NCBI GenBank assembly: GCA_022792835.1 | Contig: JAAWBT010000026.1 | Location: forward strand, 1-64,000 | Direction: 5' to 3' | From: Lachnospiraceae bacterium | GTDB taxonomy: Bacteria; Bacillota; Clostridia; Lachnospirales; Lachnospiraceae | Length of the DNA stretch: 64,000 nt | In this document: one piece after another, positions 48,033 to 57,434 of the stretch | Layout: the number at the start of each line of letters is the position of its first letter | Position numbering within the stretch: position 1 is the first letter of the stretch | Made by a program: the position numbers and the translations under genes | The notes under the pieces: model-generated | Seen by the model: only the letters and a program-made list of their open reading frames with translations | What the model was told of the DNA's origin: nothing | Database searches by the model: none

Positions 48033-48698
48033 ATGCTTATTTTATCCCCGTCTATCCTGGCGGCAGATTTTAAAAGGCTGGGAGAACAGATTGCAGAGAC
48101 GACACAGGCAGGAGCCGAGTATATCCATCTGGATGTGATGGATGGTATGTTTGTGCCGCAGATATCCTTTGGCATGCCGGTGATAGAGACCATCCGTGGA
48201 TGTACGGACAAAGTATTTGACGTACACCTGATGATCGAAGACCCGGGCCGCTATATCGAAGCCTTTGCAAAGGCAGGGGCGGATATCATCACAGTCCACG
48301 CAGAAGCCTGTACCCATCTTGACCGGGTAATCGGACAGATCAAGGCAGCAGGAAAGAAGGCGGGAGTAGCCTTAAATCCGGCGACTCCTCTTTGTGCCCT
48401 TGATTATGTATTGGACGGGCTGGATATGGTGCTCATTATGACTGTAAACCCCGGCTTTGGCGGACAGAAGCTGATTCCTTACTGTTTACAGAAGGTAAAG
48501 GATCTGCGGGCTCTCTGTAAAAAGCGGGGAATCCAGATGGATATCCAGGTGGATGGAGGCATAAAGGCATCCAACACAAAGGAAGTGATTGAGGCGGGCG
48601 CCAATGTGTTGGTGGGCGGCTCTGCAGTGTTTTCCGGCGATGTGGCGGAAAATACAAAGGCATTTATGGATGTTTTTGCACAAATGAATGACTTATGA
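48033..48698 (+). CDS. rpe: Ribulose-phosphate 3-epimerase
   Basis: [48 protein letters not shown]. Confidence 0.97.
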   Translation: MLILSPSILAADFKRLGEQIAETTQAGAEYIHLDVMDGMFVPQISFGMPVIETIRGCTDKVFDVHLMIEDPGRYIEAFAKAGADIITVHAEACTHLDRVIGQIKAAGKKAGVALNPATPLCALDYVLDGLDMVLIMTVNPGFGGQKLIPYCLQKVKDLRALCKKRGIQMDIQVDGGIKASNTKEVIEAGANVLVGGSAVFSGDVAENTKAFMDVFAQMNDL

Positions 48699-49342
48699 AA
48701 GTAGTGATTGTGACCGGCGGTGACGTGGAACCTTCGTCAGCCGCCGGATTTTTGAGGACTTACGGTGAGGCTTATGTGGTGGCTGTGGACGGCGGCCTTT
48801 CCCAGACAGAGAAGCTGGGACTTATGCCGGACTGTATTGTGGGGGATTTTGATACAGTTTCCGGGCCCCTTTTGGACGACTATCGGAAACGGGGGATTCC
48901 TTTTGAGACCCACAGGCCGGAAAAAGACTATACGGACACAGAACTGGCCCTTCTCTACAGCCTTTCTTTGCCTGGGGTGACGGAAATTGTAATTCTGGGG
49001 GGGCTTGGGCGGCGGTTTGACCATGCCCTGGCTAATGTGCAGGTGCTTCTTCACCCTTTGAAAAAAGGGGTTCCCTGCCGAATCGTGGATGCCTACAACC
49101 GAATTTCTCTGGCAGACCATCCTCTGGAGCTGGAACGGTCGAAGGTCTGGGGGCGCTACATTTCCCTGATACCTTTTACGGAGCAGGTGAAAGGAGTCAC
49201 GCTGACTGGTTTTAAATATCCTCTTAAGGAGGCCACCTTGATTCAGGGAGCGAGTATTGGTATCAGCAATGAACTCATCTCAGAACAAGGGAAGATTTTC
49301 TTCCGGGAGGGAATTCTGGTTTATATTGAATCAAAAGACTGA
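48695..49342 (+). CDS. thiN: Thiamine diphosphokinase
   Basis: [54 protein letters not shown]. Confidence 0.93.
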   Translation: MKVVIVTGGDVEPSSAAGFLRTYGEAYVVAVDGGLSQTEKLGLMPDCIVGDFDTVSGPLLDDYRKRGIPFETHRPEKDYTDTELALLYSLSLPGVTEIVILGGLGRRFDHALANVQVLLHPLKKGVPCRIVDAYNRISLADHPLELERSKVWGRYISLIPFTEQVKGVTLTGFKYPLKEATLIQGASIGISNELISEQGKIFFREGILVYIESKD

Positions 49343-49379
49343 CATCAAAGAAGGTTCAGACAGAAAACAGGAGACAGCC

Positions 49380-50210
49380 ATGACACACAACAATCAGAAA
49401 AAAATCGCCGTGATCAATGACATTTCCGGCTTCGGCCGCTGCTCTATCACAGTGGCCATGCCAATCATATCAGCGATGAAGCTGCAGTGCTGCCCGGTTC
49501 CCACCTCAATTTTTTCCAATCATACCGGATATCCCCATTATTTTTTTGACGATTATACGGTAAAAATGCCGGAATACATTGAAAACTGGAAAAGACTGGA
49601 TCTGGAATTTGAAGGGATTTATTCTGGGTTTTTAGGCTCCAGAGAACAGATTGATATTGTCCGGTCCTTTATCCGGGATTTTAAGACGGAACGGACCGTG
49701 GTGATTGTGGACCCGATTATGGGGGATCACGGAAAGGCATATACAACCTACACCAAACAGATGTGCCAGGAAATGAAGAGGCTCACAGAGTATGCGGATA
49801 TCCTGACACCAAATCTGACGGAAGCCTGTATTCTGACAGATACCCCTTACTCAGACCGGCACTGGACCATGAAAGAGCTTATCTCCATGGCGGAATCTAT
49901 TCGGAAGGAAGGGCCGGAGAAGATCGTGATTACCGGGATCCGCCAGGGGGATTTTGTGGCAAACCTGGTCTATGAGGCCGGAGAAGAGCCGCGGATTTTA
50001 AGAAGCCACCGGGTAGGCAGCGAGCGTGCCGGGACCGGGGATGTGTTTTCCTCCATCATTGCCGCGGATGCAGTCAATCAGGTGCCCTTTGCCCAGTCTG
50101 TGAAAAAGGCAGGGAATTTTGTCAAGAAGTGCATCCTCCGCTCCGAGGAACTTAATATCCCCCGGCCCGACGGGGTATGCTTTGAGGAATATCTGACAAC
50201 ATTGCGGTGA
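49380..50210 (+). CDS. Pyridoxamine/pyridoxal kinase
   Basis: INDISGFGRCSITVAMPIISAMKLQCCPVPTSIFSNHTGYP, VDPIMGDHGKAYTTY, TPNLTEACIL, ERAGTGDVFSSI. Confidence 0.9.
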   Translation: MTHNNQKKIAVINDISGFGRCSITVAMPIISAMKLQCCPVPTSIFSNHTGYPHYFFDDYTVKMPEYIENWKRLDLEFEGIYSGFLGSREQIDIVRSFIRDFKTERTVVIVDPIMGDHGKAYTTYTKQMCQEMKRLTEYADILTPNLTEACILTDTPYSDRHWTMKELISMAESIRKEGPEKIVITGIRQGDFVANLVYEAGEEPRILRSHRVGSERAGTGDVFSSIIAADAVNQVPFAQSVKKAGNFVKKCILRSEELNIPRPDGVCFEEYLTTLR

Positions 50211-50291
50211 ACCTGGTTGGTTTTTGACGGCAGCTTCCTCCGGCACAGGACGATTGCCATAGAACAAACAAGGTTCTGGAAAGGATAAGAG

Positions 50292-50867
50292 ATGGCAAAG
50301 TTGATATTGGCCTCTGCTTCGCCGAGGCGGCGGGAGATTCTGGCTCTTTCCGGACTCCCTTTTGTGGTGAGAGCAGGGAGTGGGAAAGAAGAAATTCATG
50401 AGACAGAGCCGGCAGAGATTGTGAAAGAGCTCTCCAGTGGAAAAGCGGAGGAGGCCCTTTTGACGGCGGAGGCAGGCGATATTATCATTGGGGCGGATAC
50501 GGTGGTGGCTTTTGAGGGTAGAGTCATGGGAAAGCCAAAGGATGAGGCGGAAGCGTTTTCCATGCTGAAGGAACTTCAGGGCAGGACCCATCAGGTCTAC
50601 ACAGGCATAACAGTGATCAGGAAGGGGAGCGGAGAGAGGGATACCTTTGCGGAAAAGACTACGGTCCGCGTGCTGCCCATGAGCGATGAAGAGATATGGG
50701 AATATGTGGAGACGAAAGAACCCATGGACAAGGCCGGGGCTTATGGCATTCAGGGACGGTTTGCCCTGTATGTAGAGGGGATTGAGGGGGATTATCAAAA
50801 CGTGGTGGGACTCCCCCTGGCAAGGCTGTATGGCTGCCTGAAAAAATACAGGGAGGAACTGACATGA
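50292..50867 (+). CDS. maf: Maf family nucleotide pyrophosphatase
   Basis: LILASASPRRREIL, GADTVVAFEGRVMGKPKDEAEA, DKAGAYGIQGRFALYVEGIEGDYQNVVGLPL. Confidence 0.95.
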   Translation: MAKLILASASPRRREILALSGLPFVVRAGSGKEEIHETEPAEIVKELSSGKAEEALLTAEAGDIIIGADTVVAFEGRVMGKPKDEAEAFSMLKELQGRTHQVYTGITVIRKGSGERDTFAEKTTVRVLPMSDEEIWEYVETKEPMDKAGAYGIQGRFALYVEGIEGDYQNVVGLPLARLYGCLKKYREELT

Positions 50868-51664
50868 TTAAGATGGTGATAACGGATATTGACGGGACAC
50901 TGGTGAAAGACGGGACTGGGACGCTGCCTGCAGAGCTTACGGAGACCATCGGGGCGCTTATGGACCAGGGCATCCACTTTGTGGCGGCCAGCGGCCGCTC
51001 CAAGATCAGCACGGAGCGTCTGTTTGCCCCTCTTAAGGAGCGAATCTATTATGCCACCTGCAACGGAGCCTTGATGGGGCGCTATGGAGAGCTGCTTTTT
51101 GCGGAAAGTATGGACAGGAAGCTTTTGGACAGGCTCCTCTCAGATGCCAGGGCCATTCCGGATACGATCCCTTTTTTGACCGGAGCCGGGGTCATGTATG
51201 CGGATTCTGATGATGAGGATGTGATCCGCTGGCTGATTGAAGGGTATCAGGAAGATGTGACCAGAGTGGCGGACATGGGAGCCATGGAGGGAGATTTTGT
51301 AAAGCTGTGTGTCTACGACAAAAAACATAAATCCGGGGAGACCTTCCGCTCTTTTTGCGAGAAATGGAAAGGGGTGGTCTCCACCAGCACCGCGGGAGCC
51401 ATGTGGCTGGACATCTATAAGCTGGGAGTCAATAAGGGGACGGCGGCCAGATGGTATCAAAATTTTTTGGGGGTGCTGCCAGAGGAGACGCTGGCCCTGG
51501 GGGATCAGCAGAACGATGTGGAGATGCTTAGGGCTGCTTATCACAGTTATGCGGTGGGAAACGCCATTCCAGAGGCAAAGGAAGCGGCGCGCTATGTGAC
51601 TGATACCTGTGAAAACGGAGGAGCCCTGAAGGTGCTTCAGTCGCTGCTCAAAACGGAGGGGTAG
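50864..51664 (+). CDS. Cof-type HAD-IIB family hydrolase
   Basis: MVITDIDGTLVKDG, AASGRSKIS, LALGDQQNDVEMLRAA. Confidence 0.92.
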   Translation: MIKMVITDIDGTLVKDGTGTLPAELTETIGALMDQGIHFVAASGRSKISTERLFAPLKERIYYATCNGALMGRYGELLFAESMDRKLLDRLLSDARAIPDTIPFLTGAGVMYADSDDEDVIRWLIEGYQEDVTRVADMGAMEGDFVKLCVYDKKHKSGETFRSFCEKWKGVVSTSTAGAMWLDIYKLGVNKGTAARWYQNFLGVLPEETLALGDQQNDVEMLRAAYHSYAVGNAIPEAKEAARYVTDTCENGGALKVLQSLLKTEG

Positions 51665-51767
51665 CGAGGCTGTCGTTTCTGTGTTATGATAACAGAGTGG
51701 TGTTGGGGCAAAAGGTGTTTGACCCTGGTATCACACAGTACAATAAGGTCGATTCGGAGGGTGTGGC

Positions 51768-52820
51768 GTGAAAAAGACGATGGGAAAAAGGAGATATGCC
51801 CTGATAGTCGTGGCAATGGTTTTGTGTCTGGCAGTGTTTTTGGGCGGCTGTGGAAAGAAAGAGAAGAAACTGTCTTCTGAGAGTCTCAAAGAGGGAGAGC
51901 TTTTCCGGCTGAATGGTACAGTCTGTACCAAACCGGAGGCCCTGGTTTTTGTGCTGAGCCAGAAAAACCGGTATGAAGCTGGCTGCGGGGCCGGAATCTG
52001 GGATGTCAAAGTGGGAGAGCGCACATTTGAAGAATATATGAAGGAAAATCTTCAGGATTTTCTGGTCAAAATGAAGTGTATGGCGTTGATGGCAGAACAA
52101 TATGAGGTGGAGATCAGCGATGAGGATGACAAGCGGATTTCCCAGGCTGCTTCCGTTTATCTGGAAGGTCTGCCGGATCAGGTGAAAAAGGACACAGGGA
52201 TTGACAAAAAGACGACGGAATCGGTGTTTCGTGAGTATTATACGGCAAGTCTTTTGATGGAAAAGCTGACGGCAGATGTCTCCATGGAAATCAGTGAGGA
52301 TGAGGCGAGAGTGATTACTGTACAGCAGATTTATGTCAATACTGCAGGAATGGATGAGGCGGCAAAGGGGCAGAAGAGAGCAGAGCTTGAAGGACTTTTG
52401 GCCAGGGTGCAGGCCGGAGATGATTTCGCGGTCCTTGCAAAAGATAAAAATGAGTCAGATGTTTTTGAGAGAGAGCTTGCCAGAGGAGATGCAGAACAGG
52501 CATTTGAGGCCGCTGCTTTTGCTTTAAGTATGAATGAAGTGAGCCCGGTGGTGGAGACGTCTGACGGCTTGTACCTGATCCGGTGTGTCAATAATTATGA
52601 CGAAGCTAAAACGGCTCAGAATAAAGAAAATTTGGGAAAAAAGCATAAAGCGGACCGCTTTAATGAATATTACAGCGCCTTTGTGGAGCAGGTGACTGCC
52701 GTCAACAATGAAGGCGCGTGGGAGAGTCTGGATTATAAGGGAAGTTACGGACTGCAGGAAACGGATTTTTATTTGATATATAATCAGTATTTTCCTTCTT
52801 CTTTGACGGGAAACCCTTGA
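51768..52820 (+). CDS. Peptidyl-prolyl isomerase lipoprotein (PrsA/SurA-like, parvulin domain)
   Basis: Signal with lipobox LGGCGKK, SurA-like N-terminus, VITVQQIYVNT...FAVLAKDKNES...VSPVVETSDGLYLIRCVN; GTG start. Confidence 0.85.
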   Translation: MKKTMGKRRYALIVVAMVLCLAVFLGGCGKKEKKLSSESLKEGELFRLNGTVCTKPEALVFVLSQKNRYEAGCGAGIWDVKVGERTFEEYMKENLQDFLVKMKCMALMAEQYEVEISDEDDKRISQAASVYLEGLPDQVKKDTGIDKKTTESVFREYYTASLLMEKLTADVSMEISEDEARVITVQQIYVNTAGMDEAAKGQKRAELEGLLARVQAGDDFAVLAKDKNESDVFERELARGDAEQAFEAAAFALSMNEVSPVVETSDGLYLIRCVNNYDEAKTAQNKENLGKKHKADRFNEYYSAFVEQVTAVNNEGAWESLDYKGSYGLQETDFYLIYNQYFPSSLTGNP

Positions 52821-52836
52821 CACTGACCTTTGGGCA

Positions 52837-52862
52837 GGCCGCCGCACAGTTGTGCGGCGGCC
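52837..52862. terminator. GC-rich palindromic hairpin between convergent genes
   Basis: ggccgccgcacagttgtgcggcggcc, then ctttgttc. Confidence 0.6.
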
Positions 52863-52913
52863 CTTTGTTCATTCCCTATACGGGGAAAGTCCCTCTGGTG
52901 TTACGGGTACTGC

Positions 52914-53135
52914 TTAGCAGCTGCCGCAGAGGCAGGAGAGCAGAAGGATCCAGATCAGGCATCCGCATCCATCGCCGCCGCCAAAGCTACCGAGACCACA
53001 TCCGCATCCGTCACCGCCGCCGAAGCCGTTTCCACAGGCACACAGAATCAGTAACAGGAATAAAATGTTGTTTCCGCCGAAGCCGTTTCCGCAGCTGTTT
53101 GCACATCCACAGTTTGTTGCAGCCAAATCACTCAT
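52914..53135 (-). CDS. Small Cys/Gly-rich protein (73 aa; chorion-class high-cysteine-like)
   Basis: MSDLAATNCGCANSCGNGFGGNNILFLLLILCACGNGFGGGDGCGCGLGSFGGGDGCGCLIWILLLSCLCGSC; ggagg RBS upstream of the ATG. Confidence 0.7.
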   Translation of the reverse strand: MSDLAATNCGCANSCGNGFGGNNILFLLLILCACGNGFGGGDGCGCGLGSFGGGDGCGCLIWILLLSCLCGSC

Positions 53136-53253
53136 GGGGTAATCCTCCAAAGTTTGTTTACAATATAAGATATGTGGAGGGGCTTGCCTTTGTTTCCTGA
53201 TTGGAAAGGAAAATCTTTTTGATTAATTTTTTTAAGTGGACGAAGAGTAATAC

Positions 53254-53282
53254 TTGAAAAAAGTAAGCCAAAGACGTATAAT
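53254..53282 (+). promoter_or_regulatory. Sigma-A-type promoter for the Lrp-family gene
   Basis: TTGAAA-17-TATAAT. Confidence 0.7.
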
Positions 53283-53313
53283 AAGAGGGAATCAAACAGG
53301 GGGGAGCTACATC

Positions 53314-53802
53314 ATGATGGACCATATAGACAGACAGATCGTAAGCATTTTACAGAAAAATGCGAGGACACCCTTAAAAGTCATTGCAGAAAAGGCATAT
53401 CTTTCTTCTCCGGCAGTATCGGCCAGGATCGAGCGGCTGGAAAAAGCGGGGATCATCAAAGGGTATGCTGCGCAGGTGAATGTGGAGCAGCTTGGCTATC
53501 ACATTCTGGCATTTATCAATCTGGAAGTGCAACCCAGACAGAAGAATCAGTTTTATCCCTTTATCGAGTCCTGTCCCAATGTACTGGAGTGCAGCTGTGT
53601 TACGGGACAATTTTCCATGTTGATTAAGGTTGCTTTTAAAAGTACCATGGAGTTAGATCAGTTCATCGGGCGGCTGCAGGATTATGGAAGAACCAGCACC
53701 CAGATTGTGTTTTCCACTCCGGTCGGGCCGAGAGGAATCCGGGTTCTTGAGGAGGAGGAAGCGCATGGCGGTAAAGAAGCGCATGGAGGGAAAGAGGGAT
53801 GA
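53314..53802 (+). CDS. Lrp/AsnC family transcriptional regulator
   Basis: DRQIVSILQKNARTPLKVIAEKAYLSSPAVSARIERLEKAGIIKGYAAQVN. Confidence 0.92.
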   Translation: MMDHIDRQIVSILQKNARTPLKVIAEKAYLSSPAVSARIERLEKAGIIKGYAAQVNVEQLGYHILAFINLEVQPRQKNQFYPFIESCPNVLECSCVTGQFSMLIKVAFKSTMELDQFIGRLQDYGRTSTQIVFSTPVGPRGIRVLEEEEAHGGKEAHGGKEG

Positions 53803-54344
53803 AGGCCTGGGAGCATTTAAAAACCATCAATCACCACAAAAGCGAAGTTATGAAGAACTGCTTTCAGGTGGGCATGTATAAACAGGGGCTTTTGCACGAT
53901 TTATCCAAATACAGCCCAAGTGAATTTTTGGTGGGCTGCCGGTATTATCAGGGGAACCGGAGCCCCAATGCAGCGGAGCGGGAGGAAAAGGGATATTCGT
54001 CCGCCTGGCTTCACCACAAGGGACGGAATAAGCACCATTTTGAGTATTGGATTGATGTGGATATGGACAGAGGTTTTGAGGTGGCCGGGATGCAGATGCC
54101 GGTGAAATATGTTCTCGAAATGTTCATGGACCGGATCGCTGCCTCCAAGACTTATCAGAAAGAAAAGTATACAGATGTAAGTCCTTTGGAATACTATAAC
54201 CGGACGAGGGACGTGATGGTTATCCATCCAAAGACCAGGCGTCAGCTGGAAGTGCTTCTTAAGATGCTGGCAAAGCATGGAGAAGAAGAGACCTTCCAGT
54301 ATATCAGAGAGCATATCATAAAGAGACGTAGTGGAGCTATATAA
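53799..54344 (+). CDS. DUF5662-like family protein
   Basis: HLKTINHHKSEVMKNCFQVGMYKQGLLHDLSKYSPSEF, HHKGRNKHHFEYW; His-rich metal-binding-like motifs. Confidence 0.75.
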   Translation: MKAWEHLKTINHHKSEVMKNCFQVGMYKQGLLHDLSKYSPSEFLVGCRYYQGNRSPNAAEREEKGYSSAWLHHKGRNKHHFEYWIDVDMDRGFEVAGMQMPVKYVLEMFMDRIAASKTYQKEKYTDVSPLEYYNRTRDVMVIHPKTRRQLEVLLKMLAKHGEEETFQYIREHIIKRRSGAI

Positions 54345-54438
54345 ATAAGAATTGACAGCAATTTCCTGGCCTTTCACACCATTTTTGATTGAAAGAGGAG
54401 TGGTTTTTGATAAAATGGAGGGTATAGGAGAGTCTGCC

Positions 54439-55143
54439 ATGATTAAAATTGCAATCTGCGACGATGAGACGGTCCTGTGTGAGAAACTGAAACAGACCGT
54501 CTCTTCTATATTAAAAAACTGGAACAGAGAGTTCGAGATTGTCTGCTGCAAAAACGCAGTGGGGTTTCTTTGCGGTCCTTTGGACTATGATTTATTATTT
54601 CTGGATATTAAACTGCCGGGGATCAACGGAATGAAGGCAGCTCAAGGGCTCCGGAAACAGGGGTATGGAGGGGAATTGATCTTTGTGACAGCTTTTTCAG
54701 AGTATATGCCGGAGGCTTTTGAGGTGGAGGCGGCAGATTATCTGAAAAAGCCTGTTGATCAGGAACGGCTGGAGCGGACCCTCAGGCGGGTGTTGGGACG
54801 GATTTCAGGCGCCAGGGAGGAAAGCTTCTGGATTCGGACTGCCAATTGGTATAAAAGAATTCTTTTTGATGAGATCTACTACTGCGAGGTCATCAATAGA
54901 AAAATTTTTGTGCACACAAAAGATGGTGTGATTGATTATTATGGGAAACTGAGGGAGGCAGAGCGTCAGGCCTCGCCTCATCTGGTTCGGTGCCACCGCA
55001 GCTATTTGGTAAATCTGACACATCTGAAAGAATATGCCGGAGGGGAAATCCTTCTGGGCAATGGGGAACGGATTCCTGTGTCGAAAAATTATCATCAGAC
55101 ATTTCTTCAGCAGATGCTTCGCTATCTGGACAGGGAGGGATAG
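54439..55143 (+). CDS. LytTR-family response regulator (AgrA-like)
   Basis: Receiver IKIAICDDE..LLFLDIKLPGINGMKAA plus LytTR ILFDEIYYCEVINRKIFVHTKDG..LVRCHRSYLVNLTHLK. Confidence 0.92.
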   Translation: MIKIAICDDETVLCEKLKQTVSSILKNWNREFEIVCCKNAVGFLCGPLDYDLLFLDIKLPGINGMKAAQGLRKQGYGGELIFVTAFSEYMPEAFEVEAADYLKKPVDQERLERTLRRVLGRISGAREESFWIRTANWYKRILFDEIYYCEVINRKIFVHTKDGVIDYYGKLREAERQASPHLVRCHRSYLVNLTHLKEYAGGEILLGNGERIPVSKNYHQTFLQQMLRYLDREG

Positions 55144-55146
55144 GAA

Positions 55147-56556
55147 TTGGAATGGTTCAACGGAGGGACTTTCGGACTTGCTTATTTTTCCCAGTGGCAG
55201 ATCTTCCTGCCGAATATCCTGAATCTGGTGGTTATCCCCTTTCTGCTCTGCTATTTTTTTTGCCGTTTTGGAGGTATTTCTTTCCGCCTGCGGTATGGGA
55301 TAGGTTATTTTCTGATATCAGCAGGTCTTTCTTTTCTGGAGGCAGGAACAGGGCTTCCCGGAAGCCTGGGCCTGATTCTGGAGATTCTGGCCTTTGCTCT
55401 CTATGGAACCCTTTTTCTCAAAAATTCCTGGCAGGAGGCCTGGATCAATGCGCTTTTGCTGCGTTCTGTGTTTGGCATCATTGACTGTGTCCTCAAAATG
55501 GTGGATTACCGGCTTGTCCTCCCTCTCATGGTCCGTTTAGAGGCCTTTTTTCTTGCTTCGGATGCACTCAGAGAGCTTATCCGGATTCTGCTTGTTTTGG
55601 GAGCCCTGACATGGATTTTACAGCATTTTTTCCGGAGAATGCCAGGGATTTTGCGGGAGCAGATTCTGTTTTTGACAGTTCCTCTCTTTTTTATCGCGCT
55701 GGCAGAACGGGTGATACAGGGCTCCTTTTACGGAGATACCGTCACGGTGGATAAGATGGGAGGGGTTTTTCCTGCAGTGGAGGTAAACCATTGGGAAAAC
55801 CTGCTTCTGCAGCTTTTGGCCGGGGTCTGCCTGCCTGCGGTTCTCTTTCTTTACCAGAAGCTTGCCCAGGCACAGTCTGCGGAGAAAAAGCTGCTCTGCC
55901 TTTCCAGGCAGGAGACGGAGCAGAAGCAGTATGTGGAGGAAGCCATTTTGCGGGAGAAACAGACAAAAGCGTTTCGCCATGACCTCCAGAACCACTTGAC
56001 AGTGCTTCAGGAGTTTTTAAAGGGAGGACAGGTGGAGGAGGCCCGTAAATACCTGGATCAGCTTCAAGGGGCCGCCAGGGAGCTTTCTTGCCAGGTCCAG
56101 ACAGGAAATCCGGCGGTGGATGTGCTTCTGGGGAGTAAGAGTGCCGCTGCAAAGCAGAGAGGGATTCAGGTACAGTGTGAGCTTTTTATACCAAAAGAGA
56201 GCAGTGTGGGGGATATGAACTGGTGTATACTTCTCTCCAACGCTTTCGACAATGCAGTCAACGCCTGCGAAGAGATTCTGCCAGAAAAACGGTATCTGAT
56301 TCTGGCCGGAAAAAGAAAAGGGAATTTCTATCTGCTGACTTTGGAAAATTCCTGCAGAGAGGATTTGAGGGAGCCGCCGCCAGAAGGGATCGGCCTTTCC
56401 AATATCAGGACTATCGTAGAGTCCATGGACGGAACGGTGGAAAAGACGGTGTCTGAGGGGGTCTATAAGCTGAAACTGTTGTTTATCCTCCCGCAACAAA
56501 AGTCCTCCCTTTTGCATCAATCGTCTCATGGGAATCGAACCTCTGCCGATAAGTAA
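55147..56556 (+). CDS. GHKL-domain sensor histidine kinase (AgrC-like)
   Basis: Multi-TM N-terminus, H-box AFRHDLQNHLTVLQEFL, LLSNAFDNAVNACE, PPPEGIGLSNIRTIVE; TTG start. Confidence 0.9.
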   Translation: MEWFNGGTFGLAYFSQWQIFLPNILNLVVIPFLLCYFFCRFGGISFRLRYGIGYFLISAGLSFLEAGTGLPGSLGLILEILAFALYGTLFLKNSWQEAWINALLLRSVFGIIDCVLKMVDYRLVLPLMVRLEAFFLASDALRELIRILLVLGALTWILQHFFRRMPGILREQILFLTVPLFFIALAERVIQGSFYGDTVTVDKMGGVFPAVEVNHWENLLLQLLAGVCLPAVLFLYQKLAQAQSAEKKLLCLSRQETEQKQYVEEAILREKQTKAFRHDLQNHLTVLQEFLKGGQVEEARKYLDQLQGAARELSCQVQTGNPAVDVLLGSKSAAAKQRGIQVQCELFIPKESSVGDMNWCILLSNAFDNAVNACEEILPEKRYLILAGKRKGNFYLLTLENSCREDLREPPPEGIGLSNIRTIVESMDGTVEKTVSEGVYKLKLLFILPQQKSSLLHQSSHGNRTSADK

Positions 56557-56586
56557 GGTATAAAAGACAAAGGAGGCGTTTGGAAT

Positions 56587-56898
56587 ATGAACATCAGTCC
56601 GGTTGGAAATTTAGCGGCAGCTCCTTTCGCGGCGGGCGGAGGGAATGAGGCGAAGATCAAGGAGCTGGAAAAGAAGCTTGCGCATCTCACAGAAGAAAAA
56701 AAGAAAGCCCAGGAAAATCATGATGTCGAGAAGGCCCAGAAACTTGAGCAGGAGATTCAGAAAGTGAAACAGGAGCTTGAAGAGCTTAAGCGGAAAGCCA
56801 AGAAAGAAGAGGAAGGCAGGAAGGACGGCCAGTCTGTTCAGAAGGAACAGGTGCCGCCAGACGGAATCACCGGGCAGTATATTGATGCGTGGGCATAA
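56587..56898 (+). CDS. Small coiled-coil protein, FlxA-like
   Basis: MNISPVGNLAAAPF..KIKELEKKLAHLTEEKKKAQ..KVKQELEELKRKAKKEEE; good aaaggagg RBS. Confidence 0.65.
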   Translation: MNISPVGNLAAAPFAAGGGNEAKIKELEKKLAHLTEEKKKAQENHDVEKAQKLEQEIQKVKQELEELKRKAKKEEEGRKDGQSVQKEQVPPDGITGQYIDAWA

Positions 56899-56925
56899 GA
56901 GAAACAGGTGCTTCGATTCTCTTTT
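56897..56925 (+). terminator. Terminator-like hairpin after the coiled-coil gene
   Basis: aagagaa-acaggtgcttcga-ttctctttt. Confidence 0.5.
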
Positions 56926-56954
56926 CCGTTTGTTGAAATATTTTTAAATAATAA

Positions 56955-56983
56955 TTTACAAAATATTTATGCTGTGCTATAAT
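56955..56983 (+). promoter_or_regulatory. Sigma-A-type promoter upstream of the cobalamin riboswitch
   Basis: TTTACA-17-TATAAT. Confidence 0.65.
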
Positions 56984-57030
56984 GAGATAGTTAATATTAT
57001 AACGAAATGCAAAAAAGTTTTGATTCTGGA

Positions 57031-57212
57031 AATATGGGTTCTGGCAAAGGTTTAATAGCTGGAGCGTTTTCCAGAGGAGAATGAAAAGGGAATGCAGTGT
57101 GAATCTGCAGCAGCCCTCGCTACTGTATAGGGGACAGACTATTCGAGCCATTGGCGGCTTGCCGCCGAGAAGGGAATAGGAAGGATGAATCTAAGCCAGG
57201 AGACCTGCTTTT
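57031..57212 (+). promoter_or_regulatory. Cobalamin (B12) riboswitch
   Basis: AAAAGGGAATGCAGTGTGAATCTGCAGCAGCCCTCGCTACTGTA ... AGCCAGGAGACCTGC conserved core. Confidence 0.92.
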
Positions 57213-57277
57213 TTGCAAAATATGTATTATTTTCGATGGGAAAATACGTGCATTTGTTGAACTGGGAGTGGTTTCGG

Positions 57278-57313
57278 GAGCGTTATTTTCTGTGTGAAGA
57301 TAACGCTCTTTTT
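57278..57313 (+). terminator. Riboswitch expression-platform terminator
   Basis: gagcgttat-tttctgtgtgaag-ataacgctc-ttttt. Confidence 0.8.
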
Positions 57314-57434
57314 GTTGTTTCACAGGAAATTTCATCTCCTATATGGCAAAGGTCATCGGGGGGAAACGCTGTCTTTCCTGCCTCCGCTATGACGTAAAAA
57401 CTGCACGGCCATCAGAAGGAAGAGGAGGATGAAT

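Noticed and set aside
52817-53200. 127-aa Arg-rich plus-strand ORF
   Set aside because: Low-complexity antisense of the Cys/Gly-rich gene; the minus-strand frame has the RBS and sensible composition.
53684-53881. Frame-shifted ORF across the Lrp/DUF5662 junction
   Set aside because: Overlaps two well-supported genes in another frame; tandem AHGGKE codons explain its openness.
57185-57397. 70-aa ORF between the B12 riboswitch and the SBP gene
   Set aside because: Overlaps the riboswitch end and its terminator; no RBS; part of the expression platform.
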